NCBI GenBank assembly: GCA_016716625.1
Contig: JADJVJ010000001.1
Location: 372,001-436,000 of the forward strand
DNA length: 64,000 nt
Direction of reading: 5' to 3'
Source: Nostocoides sp.
GTDB taxonomy: Bacteria; Actinomycetota; Actinomycetes; Actinomycetales; Dermatophilaceae
The notes beneath the pieces were generated by a model. That model was not told where the DNA came from. It worked only from the letters and a program-made list of their open reading frames with translations, and searched no databases. Shown here piece by piece: positions 14,217-22,035 of the stretch. Both the position numbers and the translations under genes were made by a program. How positions within the stretch are numbered: position 1 is the first letter of the stretch; the number at the start of each line of letters is the position of its first letter.

Positions 14217-15682
14217 TGGCCCGCAAGAGTGCCTTCGCTGCCGGGGCTGCCCGCGCCACCGGGGAACGAGCCCGGCGCGAGGGGACCCCGCTCATCGGGG
14301 TCGAACCGGTTGAGGTCGTCCCGGTTGAAGTCCTGCCCGAGGTGACCTCCCCCCGCACGCCCGCGACTCCGCGCAAGGCCGCGACACCGCGCAAGGCCGC
14401 GACTCCGCGCAAGGCCGCGACTCCGCCAAAGAAGGCGGCTCCTCCGATTGCGGAAACCCCCGGTGCCCCCCGAACCCGGGCCCACCGGCCCACCCCCGTG
14501 GTCACCTCGGCGCCCTCGGCGAAGGCGGAGCGGCAAACCGGTGAACGGAACCGGGTGCCGCGGCTCTCGCCCAAGGCCAAGCGGCTGGCCGACGAACGCG
14601 CCGGCGCTCGCAGCCACCTGCGGCTCACCGAGGCCCCGCCCTTGCCGCCGGCCGACCACGACTCCTTCGTCACCGTCTCCGGACAGCCCGGCCCCCAGAT
14701 CCGTGGGGGAGCACTCGGTCTGCTCGACGGCATACCAGGTCTTTCCAGCCTTCCGGACGTGGCGACCTTCGACGTCGGTCAGATTGTCGAGGTTCTCACG
14801 ACGATTCTGCGCAGCGCCGCCCAGATTGCCGGCATCGCCCCCGAGGACATCGAGGCGGCCGTGGCTCAGACCCTGGCGTACCTGCGGCGCCGGATCGACG
14901 GCGACTTCGAGGTGGATGAGTTCGGCTATGACGCCGACTTCACCGAGCACATCTTCTATCCGCTGCTCCGGCCGATCTACAAGCACTGGTTCCGGGTCGA
15001 GGTCCGCGGCATCGAGAACATCCCGGCCGACGGCGGTGCCCTCGTCGTCGCCAATCACTCCGGCACCGTCGCCATCGACTCGCTCATGCTCCAGCTCGCC
15101 ATCCACGACGAGCACCCGCAGAAGCGGCCGATGCGCGCCCTCGGCGCCGACCTCGTCTTCGAGACCCCCGTGCTCGGGCCGATCGTGCGGCGCTCCGGCT
15201 CCACGCTGGCCACCAACGCCGACGCCGAGCGGCTCTTCGCCAAGGGCGAGCTCGTCGCCGTCTTCCCGGAGGGCTTCAAGGGCGTCGGCAAACCGTTCAA
15301 GGACCGCTACAAACTGCAGCGCTTCGGCCGCGGCGGATTCGTCTCGGCGGCCCTCAAGGCCCAGGTCCCGATCATCCCGGTCGCCATCGTCGGCGCCGAG
15401 GAGATTGCCCCGATCATCGGCAACATGACGACGCTCGCCCGGATCTTCGGGTTGCCGTACGCGCCGATCACCCCCACCTTCCCGCTGCTCGGTCCGCTCG
15501 GGCTCATCCCACTGCCGAGCAAATGGATCATCGAGTTCGGCGAACCGATTCCGACCGACACCTACGGTGCCGACGCGGCCGAGGACCCGATGCTCGTCTT
15601 CGACCTCACCGACCAGGTGCGCGAAACGATCCAGCAGTCGCTGCACGCGGTTCTGATGACCCGCCGCTCCGTGTTCTTCTAG
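14216..15682 (+). CDS. PlsC-domain lysophospholipid acyltransferase with long disordered N-terminus
   Basis: A 488-residue membrane-associated acyltransferase. Residues about 1-150 are low complexity, rich in Ala, Pro, Lys and Arg, with a TPRKAA tandem repeat (50-73). The catalytic domain is C-terminal: VANHSGTVAIDS (here NHSG replaces the usual NHxxxxD block I, with Asp seven residues on), VFPEGFKGVGKPF (FPEG block III) and VPIIPVAIVGAEE (block IV). It would acylate a lysophospholipid or related glycerol compound. Translation is coupled to the upstream epimerase. The Lys-rich repeat tail resembles histone-H1-like tails and could bind nucleic acid or anionic lipid. Confidence 0.88.
   Translation: MARKSAFAAGAARATGERARREGTPLIGVEPVEVVPVEVLPEVTSPRTPATPRKAATPRKAATPRKAATPPKKAAPPIAETPGAPRTRAHRPTPVVTSAPSAKAERQTGERNRVPRLSPKAKRLADERAGARSHLRLTEAPPLPPADHDSFVTVSGQPGPQIRGGALGLLDGIPGLSSLPDVATFDVGQIVEVLTTILRSAAQIAGIAPEDIEAAVAQTLAYLRRRIDGDFEVDEFGYDADFTEHIFYPLLRPIYKHWFRVEVRGIENIPADGGALVVANHSGTVAIDSLMLQLAIHDEHPQKRPMRALGADLVFETPVLGPIVRRSGSTLATNADAERLFAKGELVAVFPEGFKGVGKPFKDRYKLQRFGRGGFVSAALKAQVPIIPVAIVGAEEIAPIIGNMTTLARIFGLPYAPITPTFPLLGPLGLIPLPSKWIIEFGEPIPTDTYGADAAEDPMLVFDLTDQVRETIQQSLHAVLMTRRSVFF
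14363..14434 (+). repeat. 18-bp coding tandem repeat (ATPRKA) x4
   Basis: Three near-identical 18-base units (GCGACTCCGCGCAAGGCC, the second with one base change) and a diverged fourth encode the Lys/Arg-rich TPRKAA motif in the acyltransferase tail. Such arrays vary in length between strains. Confidence 0.85.
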
Positions 15683-15696
15683 CCCGTCCCCGCCGT

Positions 15697-15960
15697 ATGT
15701 CGTCGGTTGGCGCGCCCCGCACTCCCCGGGTCCGGTTGCTCGCTCGGGCGGGCTGCCACCTCTGCGATGACGCCCGAGCTGTCGTCGCGGCGGTCTGCAC
15801 CGAACTCGGGGTGCAGTGGGAGGAACGCGAGATCGACGAGGACCCGGCCCTGCTCACGGCATACGCTCAACTCATCCCGGTGGTGCTCGTCGACGGTGTC
15901 GAGGTGGCCCACTGGCGGGTAGACCCGGCGTCGCTCGCCGATGCTGTGGGAGGGCGTTGA
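15697..15960 (+). CDS. Glutaredoxin-like protein (DUF836/thioredoxin fold)
   Basis: An 87-residue thioredoxin-fold protein with the redox motif CHLC near the N-terminus (LLARAGCHLCDDARAV) and the cis-Pro segment LIPVVLVDG. This small glutaredoxin-like family is conserved directly upstream of rex and hemA in actinomycetes, suggesting a link to redox sensing, but no client is known. The ATG at 15697 starts just 14 bases after the acyltransferase stop, so it may share that operon. It ends 28 bases before the Rex operator. Confidence 0.88.
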   Translation: MSSVGAPRTPRVRLLARAGCHLCDDARAVVAAVCTELGVQWEEREIDEDPALLTAYAQLIPVVLVDGVEVAHWRVDPASLADAVGGR

Positions 15961-15988
15961 AGGGGTGTTCCGGCCTCCGGTCCACACT

Positions 15989-16017
15989 TTGTGAAAGCCT
16001 TCACAAGCGCGTAGGGT
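15989..16017 (+). promoter_or_regulatory. rex-hemA promoter with embedded Rex operator
   Basis: TTGTGA (15989-15994, -35) and TAGGGT (16012-16017, -10) are 17 bases apart, and the -10 ends seven bases before the GTG start of rex. The Rex operator TTGTGAAAGCCTTCACAA covers 15989-16006 and matches the consensus TTGTGAA-N4-TTCACAA at every fixed position. The operator therefore occupies the -35 and most of the spacer, so Rex binding would exclude RNA polymerase and the rex-hem operon would be repressed at low NADH/NAD+. Confidence 0.9.
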
Positions 16018-16024
16018 CGGCATC

Positions 16025-16699
16025 GTGTCCAGCCTCCACGACACGCCGCGCGGCATCCCCGAGGTCACCGTGGCCCGGCTGCCGGGCTATCTGCGTGCCC
16101 TCACCACCCTCGCCGATGCTGGCCAGGAGAGTGTGAGTTCGGAGTCCCTGGCCGCGACCAGTGGGGTGTCCCCTTCCATGCTGCGCAAAGACCTTTCCCA
16201 CCTCGGCTCCTACGGGGTGCGCGGCGTGGGGTACGAGACGAGCCGGCTCATCGCCGAGATCTCCGCGGCCCTCGGGCTCACCCGGGACTGGCCGGTCGCC
16301 ATTGTCGGGATGGGTAACCTCGGGCGGGCCCTCGCCGCATACCAGGGGTTCGCGGTCCGCGGATTCCAGGTCATCGCCCTCCTCGACGGTGACGCTGAGG
16401 TCGTCGGGACACGGATCGCCGGGCTGGACGTCCAGCCGATGGCCGACCTGCCCGCGCTGGTCACCCGTAGCGGGCTCGCCATCGGGGTGATCGCCACCCC
16501 GCCGAGCGCCGCACAGCAGTGCTGCGACGCGCTCGTCGCGGCCGGAGTGCGTTCCATCCTCAACTTCGCCCCCACCGTGCTCGCTGTCCCGCCCGGGGTC
16601 ATCGTCCGCAAGGTCGACCTCGCCACCGAGCTGCAGATCCTCGCCTTCCACAGCCACGCTCAGGCGCACGCTGCGCATGCGGAGGTCAAGGGAGCATGA
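16025..16699 (+). CDS. rex: Redox-sensing transcriptional repressor Rex
   Basis: Senses the NADH/NAD+ ratio and represses respiratory genes when the ratio is low; NADH releases it from DNA. The 224-residue protein has the N-terminal winged helix (VARLPGYLRAL, GVSPSMLRKDLSHLGSYGVRGVGY with the recognition helix) and a C-terminal Rossmann domain (VAIVGMGNLGRAL, then LDGD), ending in the LQILAFHSHA domain-swapped helix region. GTG 16025 is fixed by the TAGGGT box seven bases upstream. It overlaps hemA by ATGA, so heme synthesis is co-regulated. Probable targets in the window are itself, hemACDB and nuoA-N. Confidence 0.97.
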   Translation: MSSLHDTPRGIPEVTVARLPGYLRALTTLADAGQESVSSESLAATSGVSPSMLRKDLSHLGSYGVRGVGYETSRLIAEISAALGLTRDWPVAIVGMGNLGRALAAYQGFAVRGFQVIALLDGDAEVVGTRIAGLDVQPMADLPALVTRSGLAIGVIATPPSAAQQCCDALVAAGVRSILNFAPTVLAVPPGVIVRKVDLATELQILAFHSHAQAHAAHAEVKGA

Positions 16700-18009
16700 G
16701 CCTGCTCGTCCTCGGCGTCACCCACCACGCCGCTCCGCTGCCGGTGCTCGAGGCGGTGGCCCTGGACCCCGCCGCACGGGCCAGGCTGGAACGACAGGCA
16801 CTGGCCTCCGAACACATCCGCGAGGTCGTCGCCCTCTCCACGTGCAACCGCACCGAGGTGTATGTCGAGGGCTCCACCTTCCACGGCGCGCTCCGTGATG
16901 TGACCGACGCCCTTGCGGACGCCAGCGGACTGGCCCGTGCCGAACTGCAGCCGCATCTCTTCGTTCACTACGAGGACCGCGCGGTCGCGCACGCCTTCGC
17001 GGTGGCCTCCGGGCTGGACTCCATGGCCGTCGGCGAGGTCCAGATCCTCGGACAGGTCCGGCGCGCGCTGCGCAGCGCCCAGGAGCGCGGTCACGTCGGT
17101 CCCAGCCTCAACACCCTTCTCCAACACGCCCTTCGGGTGGGCAAGCTCGCACACTCCGAGACCGGGATCGACGCGGTCGCCGGATCCCTGGTCGGGGCCG
17201 GCCTCGACCTCGCGGCGCGCGTTATCGGGCCGCTGACCAGTGCTCGGGTCATCGTCCTCGGCGCGGGCGGTATGGCGGCACTCGCCGCGACCACGGCCCA
17301 ACGACATGGGGCCGCGGACCTCGTCGTGGTCAACCGAAGCCTGGAGCGTGCGGCCGTTCTCGCGGATCGGGTGGCCGGGCATGCCCTGCCGATGACGCAC
17401 CTGCAGGAAGCCCTTGTCGGCGCGGACCTCATCGTCAGCGCCACCGGGGCCGTCGGTCGGGTGATCACCCGGGCGGATGTCGAACGCGCCCGCGCCGGGG
17501 TTGGGTCCGCCCGGCCGCTGGTCTTCGTCGACCTCGCCCTGCCGCACGACATCGACACGGACGTGACCGTCGTGCCCGGGGTGAGCCGGATCGGACTTAC
17601 CGAACTCGGCGAGCACCTCGCCGGGGCCGGGGATCACCCCGAGGTCGTGGCGGCGCGCGACCTGGTCACCGCTGAGGTCGCCGCCTTTCTCGGGATGCGG
17701 GCCGCGGACATCGTCGTGCCCACCGTGAGCGCGCTGCGGGCCCACGCCGGAGCTCTCGTCGCCGACGAGGTCGCCCGGCTCGATCGCCGCCTGCCCTCCC
17801 TGAGCGACGCCGAGCGGGCCGAGGTCGTCCGGGCCATCGAACGGGTCGTCGACAAGCTCCTGCACACCCCCACCGTGCGGGTGAAGGAGTTCGCCGGATC
17901 CGGACTCGGCGGCAGCTATGCAAGGGCCCTGTCCGAGCTGTTCGACCTCGACCCGCGGGACACCGCGGTCGTCTCCGTCCCGCCGGTCATCCCGGGGGAG
18001 GAGCGATGA
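16696..18009 (+). CDS. hemA: Glutamyl-tRNA reductase
   Basis: First committed step of C5-pathway tetrapyrrole synthesis: Glu-tRNA is reduced to glutamate-1-semialdehyde with NADPH. The 437-residue protein has the catalytic Cys50 in LSTCNRTEVY, GLDSMAVGEVQILGQV, the NADPH-binding VIVLGAGGMAALAA, and the C-terminal dimerisation helices (LDRRLPSLSDAERAEVVRAIERVVDKLLHTP). It starts inside the rex stop (ATGA) and ends overlapping hemC (ATGA). Heme feedback on this enzyme is common, but nothing here shows it. Confidence 0.97.
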   Translation: MSLLVLGVTHHAAPLPVLEAVALDPAARARLERQALASEHIREVVALSTCNRTEVYVEGSTFHGALRDVTDALADASGLARAELQPHLFVHYEDRAVAHAFAVASGLDSMAVGEVQILGQVRRALRSAQERGHVGPSLNTLLQHALRVGKLAHSETGIDAVAGSLVGAGLDLAARVIGPLTSARVIVLGAGGMAALAATTAQRHGAADLVVVNRSLERAAVLADRVAGHALPMTHLQEALVGADLIVSATGAVGRVITRADVERARAGVGSARPLVFVDLALPHDIDTDVTVVPGVSRIGLTELGEHLAGAGDHPEVVAARDLVTAEVAAFLGMRAADIVVPTVSALRAHAGALVADEVARLDRRLPSLSDAERAEVVRAIERVVDKLLHTPTVRVKEFAGSGLGGSYARALSELFDLDPRDTAVVSVPPVIPGEER

Positions 18010-18932
18010 CGATCCTCCGCCTGGGCACTCGGCGCTCGCGGCTCGCGACGAGCCAGTCGCAGTGGGTCGCCGACCTGCTGCGCGACGCGGGCCATAGCGT
18101 CGAACTCGTCCCGCTTGCCACGCTCGGTGACCTCGACACCGAGCGCCCGCTGCGTGACTTCGGCGGGTCCGGGGCGTTCGCCTCCACTCTGCGAAGGGCG
18201 CTGCGGGACGGGGTCGTCGACCTGGCTGTGCACTCCCTCAAGGATGTCCCGACGGCCCCCGAGGAAGGCCTCGTGATTGCGGCGATCCCGCGCCGCGAGG
18301 ATCCTCGCGACGCCCTGATCACCCGGGATGGTGTCACCTTGGGTGAGCTGCCCTCCGGGGCCCGGGTTGGCACCGGGTCGTTGCGTCGCCGCTCTCAACT
18401 CTTGGCCTTGGGCTATGGCCTGGAGGTCCATGACCTGCGCGGAAACGTCGAAACCCGGCTCGCGGCGGTCACCTCGGGGGCGCTCGACGGGGTTGTTCTC
18501 GCCCTGGCCGGCCTGCGTCGTCTCGGCCTCACCGAGGCAGTGAGCGAGACCCTGGACCCGCTTGTCATGCTCCCCGCGCCGGGCCAGGGAGCCCTTGCCG
18601 TGGAAACCCGAGACGACGACCCCGCGGTCATCGCCGCCGTGTCCATGCTCGAAGACCCGGACACCCGGGCCTGTGTCGAGGCGGAACGGTCCCTGTTGGC
18701 CACCCTTGAGGCGGGCTGCTCGGCTCCGGTCGGGGCGCTCGCGGAGGTCGTGGAGGGGATGGACGGACTCGAACTTTCGCTCCGCGCCTTCGTCGGGGCC
18801 GCCGACGGCAGCCATGAGCTGCGTCGATCCCTCGTCGGCGAGGTGCATGACGCGGCCGCTCTGGGTGCTCGGCTTGCCGGCATACTGCTGGAGCACGGTG
18901 CCGCCGATCGGGTCGGGGCGAGCGGCCGATGA
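18006..18932 (+). CDS. hemC: Porphobilinogen deaminase (hydroxymethylbilane synthase)
   Basis: Condenses four porphobilinogen molecules to hydroxymethylbilane. 308 residues. Seen: LRLGTRRSRLATSQSQWVAD, DLAVHSLKDVPT, GTGSLRRRSQLLAL, LRGNVETRL, LPAPGQGALAVE and ACVEAERSLLATLEAGCSAPVG; Cys238 in the last motif carries the dipyrromethane cofactor. The gene overlaps hemA before it and hemD after it by four bases (ATGA), so the block is tightly coupled. Confidence 0.97.
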   Translation: MTILRLGTRRSRLATSQSQWVADLLRDAGHSVELVPLATLGDLDTERPLRDFGGSGAFASTLRRALRDGVVDLAVHSLKDVPTAPEEGLVIAAIPRREDPRDALITRDGVTLGELPSGARVGTGSLRRRSQLLALGYGLEVHDLRGNVETRLAAVTSGALDGVVLALAGLRRLGLTEAVSETLDPLVMLPAPGQGALAVETRDDDPAVIAAVSMLEDPDTRACVEAERSLLATLEAGCSAPVGALAEVVEGMDGLELSLRAFVGAADGSHELRRSLVGEVHDAAALGARLAGILLEHGAADRVGASGR

Positions 18933-20512
18933 TGGGTCACACGCCGGGGCTGCCCACCGACCCCGGCCGGGTCGCTTTCGTTGGCGCGGGTCCTGGGGAC
19001 CTCGGGCTGCTCACCGTGCGCGCCGTGAACTACCTGCAGTGCGCCGACGCCCTCGTCGTGGACCCCGGTGTCCCGCTCGAGGAGAGCATCATCGCCCGGT
19101 GGTGCCCGCAGGACATCGACGTCATCGAGGTCGACGGCCGACGCCCCTTGGTCGAGATCGCCGCCAACTACCCGGGAGGGCTCGTCGTGCGGCTCATGCT
19201 CGGCGACCCCGCCGTCTTCAGCGGCCTCAGCGACGAGGCGCTCGCCTGCGCCGAGGCCGGGGTGCCGTTCGAGGTGGTCCCCGGGGTGAGCCTGGTCACC
19301 GCGGTGCCTTCGTATGCCGGTGTCCCCCTCACCTCGAGCGACTCCACCGGGGTCTATGTGCTGAGCGCGCGGCAGCGCGGCACGGACCTGCGGCACCTGG
19401 TCGACCCTTGGCTGACCGTCGTCGTCCTCGGGAACGTCGAGGATGTCCGCGCCACCTTCGGGGAACTGCTCGCGGCCGGCCGGGACCCGCTGACCCCGGT
19501 CGCCGTGACCGCCCAGGGCACCTCCGTGCGGCAGCGGACGACGACGATCGAACTCGGCGGGTACGCCCACGGCCTCAAGGGCCTGGAATCCCCGGTGCTC
19601 GCCGTCGTGGGCTCACCGGTGGCGCTGCGCGAACGGCTCTCCTGGTTCGAGACCAAGCCGCTGTTCGGGTGGCGGGTCCTGGTACCCCGCACCCAGGCCC
19701 AGGCCGGGACCATGACCGAGCGGCTCGAGATGTACGGCGCTGAACCCACGGTGGTCCCGACGCTCTCGGTCGAACCGCCCCGTAACCCGCAGCAGCTCGA
19801 GCGGGCCGTGCGCGGTCTCGTTCTCGGCCGCTACGAATGGGTGGGGTTCACCTCCGCCAACGCGGTGCGGGCCTTGCGGGAGCAGTTCGAGGCCCTCGGT
19901 CTGGACGTCCGTTCGGTTGCCGGCGTCAAGGTGGCCGCGGTGGGCGGAGCCACCGCGGAGGCGTTGCGGGCCTGGGGGATCATCCCGGACCTGCTCCCCG
20001 AGTCCGAGCAGTCCGCCCGTGGCCTGCTGGAAGCCTGGCCGGCCCACGACGAGGACGACCCGATCAACCGGGTCTTCCTCCCGCGCGCGGATATCGCCAC
20101 CGAGACCCTCGTCGCCGGCCTGCTCGAGCTCGGCTGGGAGGTCGACGACGTCACGGCCTACCGCACGGTACGCGCCGCACCGCCGGCCCCGTGGATTCGG
20201 GATGCGATCAAGGGCGGGGCGTTCGACGCGGTCCTCTTCACCTCGAGCTCCACGGTGCGCAACCTCGTCGGCATCGCCGGGAAACCGCATCCGACGACGA
20301 TCATCGGCTGCATCGGCCCGGCCACCGCCCGGACCGCGGAGGAGCTCGGTCTGCGGGTCGACGTCCTGGCCGCGGAGGCTTCGGCCACCGTCCTCGTTGA
20401 CGGACTGGCCGAGCACGCCGCCGCCCGCGCCCGCGCCGTCGCCGAGACCGGGACCGGTGTGGTCCGCCCGAGCCAACGGCGGGCGGGGAACCGTCGCAAG
20501 GAGCGCTCGTGA
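18929..20512 (+). CDS. hemD: Fused uroporphyrinogen-III methyltransferase-like / uroporphyrinogen-III synthase
   Basis: A 527-residue fusion typical of actinomycetes. Residues about 10-245 resemble SUMT (CobA): VAFVGAGPGDLGLLTVRA and TAVPSYAGVPLTS are present, but the usual GGDPFxFGRGGEE loop is reduced to LGDPAVFSGLSDEA, so methyltransferase activity is doubtful. Residues about 255-500 are uroporphyrinogen-III synthase (VLVPRTQAQAGTM, WVGFTSANAVRAL, VFLPRADIATETL, VLFTSSSTVRNLV), which closes hydroxymethylbilane to uroporphyrinogen III. A basic tail (RRAGNRRKERS) ends the protein. It overlaps hemB by GTGA. Confidence 0.95.
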   Translation: MMGHTPGLPTDPGRVAFVGAGPGDLGLLTVRAVNYLQCADALVVDPGVPLEESIIARWCPQDIDVIEVDGRRPLVEIAANYPGGLVVRLMLGDPAVFSGLSDEALACAEAGVPFEVVPGVSLVTAVPSYAGVPLTSSDSTGVYVLSARQRGTDLRHLVDPWLTVVVLGNVEDVRATFGELLAAGRDPLTPVAVTAQGTSVRQRTTTIELGGYAHGLKGLESPVLAVVGSPVALRERLSWFETKPLFGWRVLVPRTQAQAGTMTERLEMYGAEPTVVPTLSVEPPRNPQQLERAVRGLVLGRYEWVGFTSANAVRALREQFEALGLDVRSVAGVKVAAVGGATAEALRAWGIIPDLLPESEQSARGLLEAWPAHDEDDPINRVFLPRADIATETLVAGLLELGWEVDDVTAYRTVRAAPPAPWIRDAIKGGAFDAVLFTSSSTVRNLVGIAGKPHPTTIIGCIGPATARTAEELGLRVDVLAAEASATVLVDGLAEHAAARARAVAETGTGVVRPSQRRAGNRRKERS

Positions 20513-21510
20513 GCGGCCCGGCGGACCGGCCCCGCCGCCTGCGGCAGAGCCCGGCCGTGCGTCGCCTTGTTGCCGAGACTCGGCTCCACCCGGCCGAACT
20601 CGTGCTGCCCGTCTTCGTCCGTGAGGGTATCGAGGCGGCGGTAGCGATCGCGGCGATGCCCGGGGTCCGCCAGCACACCCTGGACACCCTGGTCGCCGAG
20701 GCCCGGGCCTGCGTCGCCGACGGGCTCGGCGGCATCATGATCTTCGGCGTCCCGCAGGCCAAGGACGAGAGGGGTTCCGGCGCGGACGACCCTGACGGCA
20801 TCCTCAATGTGGCCATCTCCCGGGTGCGGGCAGCAGTGGGAGAGGACCTCGTCGTCATGGCCGACCTCTGCCTCGATGAGTTCACCGATCACGGCCACTG
20901 CGGGGTGCTCGATGCTGCCGGCCGGGTGGACAACGACGCCACCCTGGAGCGTTATGCGGCGATGGCGTTGGCTCAGGCCCGGGCCGGGGCCCATGTGCTC
21001 GGGCTTTCCGGGATGATGGACGGTCAGGTGGGTGCGGTCCGGGCCGCACTGGACCAGGCCGGGTTCACCGACACCATCCTGCTCGCGTATGCCGCCAAGT
21101 ACACCTCCGCGCTCTATGGGCCGTTCCGCGAAGCGGTGGCCTCTTCCCTGGTCGGTGACCGGGCCACCTATCAGCAGGACCCGGGCAATGCCCGCGAGGC
21201 GATCCGGGAACTCGGCCTCGACCTCGCTGAGGGTGCCGACCTGGTCATGGTCAAGCCTGCCGGCACCCACCTCGACGTCATCGCCGAGGTCGCGGCCCGC
21301 TCGAGCGTGCCGGTGGCGGCATACCAGATCTCGGGGGAGTACGCGATGATCGTCGCCGCCGCGGAGCGGGGCTGGATCGATCGCGAGCGGGCCATGCTCG
21401 ACTCGTTGACCCACATCCGCCGGGCCGGAGCCCAGATCATCCTCAGCTACTTCGCCCGGGAGGCGGCCAGGGTTTTGGCGACGACTGGGCGGGCGCATGT
21501 TCCCGGTTGA
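20509..21510 (+). CDS. hemB: Delta-aminolevulinic acid dehydratase (porphobilinogen synthase)
   Basis: Joins two aminolevulinate molecules to porphobilinogen. 333 residues, GTG start inside the hemD stop. Seen: RRLRQSPAVRRLVAET, LVLPVFVREG, the metal/regulatory segment DLCLDEFTDHGHCGVL (a mixed Cys/Asp site, so probably not a pure zinc enzyme), the Schiff-base lysines in AYAAKYTSALYGPFREA and LVMVKPAGTHLD, and YQISGEYAMI. It ends the rex-hemACDB run; the next gene begins 39 bases later. Confidence 0.97.
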   Translation: MSGPADRPRRLRQSPAVRRLVAETRLHPAELVLPVFVREGIEAAVAIAAMPGVRQHTLDTLVAEARACVADGLGGIMIFGVPQAKDERGSGADDPDGILNVAISRVRAAVGEDLVVMADLCLDEFTDHGHCGVLDAAGRVDNDATLERYAAMALAQARAGAHVLGLSGMMDGQVGAVRAALDQAGFTDTILLAYAAKYTSALYGPFREAVASSLVGDRATYQQDPGNAREAIRELGLDLAEGADLVMVKPAGTHLDVIAEVAARSSVPVAAYQISGEYAMIVAAAERGWIDRERAMLDSLTHIRRAGAQIILSYFAREAARVLATTGRAHVPG

Positions 21511-21549
21511 CCGTACGAATCTCCTAGAACTTGGCACAATGGGGGCCCT

Positions 21550-22035
21550 ATGACGTCTTCGACCGAGCCCCGATGGCTCTCCGACACCGAGCAGCGAGCC
21601 TGGCGGGACTACCTCTGGGCGCGCCGCGAACTCGACGTGGCCCTGGAGCGCGACCTGCAACCCCACGAGATCAGCCTCGCCGAGTACGAACTCATTTCCA
21701 TGCTCTCCGAGGCCCCCGAGGGCTGCCTGCGGATGTCCGCGCTCGCGGACCTCATCATCCAGTCGCGCTCGCGGGTCACCCACACTGCCTCCCGACTCGA
21801 AAGCCGCGGCTGGGTCCGTCGGCGGCGCGCCGACCAGGACGGCCGCGGGGTCGTGCTCTGCCTCACGCCCCAGGGCCGCATCGTCCTGGAGGCCGTCGCC
21901 AAGGTTCACGTGGAGAGCGTTCGGAGGCACTTCATCGACCTGATGACCCCCGAGCAACTTCAGGGGCTCGGCGCGGCCATGTGCTCGGTCCGTCAGGCGT
22001 ATGCCGCCGAGGGTGACTCGGGCGCCAAACCATGA
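21550..22035 (+). CDS. MarR family transcriptional regulator
   Basis: A 161-residue winged-helix regulator. The HTH core is LAEYELISMLSEAPEGCLRMSALADLIIQSRSRVTHTASRLESRGWVRRRRADQDGRG, cited here by its ends, with the wing tip DGRGVVLCLTPQGR, standard for MarR. It overlaps hemL by ATGA, an unusual position inside the heme cluster, and so may control hemL or an unlinked target through coupled expression. The effector is unknown; MarR proteins often sense phenolics or oxidants. CACAAT at 21535-21540 is a possible -10. Confidence 0.92.
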   Translation: MTSSTEPRWLSDTEQRAWRDYLWARRELDVALERDLQPHEISLAEYELISMLSEAPEGCLRMSALADLIIQSRSRVTHTASRLESRGWVRRRRADQDGRGVVLCLTPQGRIVLEAVAKVHVESVRRHFIDLMTPEQLQGLGAAMCSVRQAYAAEGDSGAKP

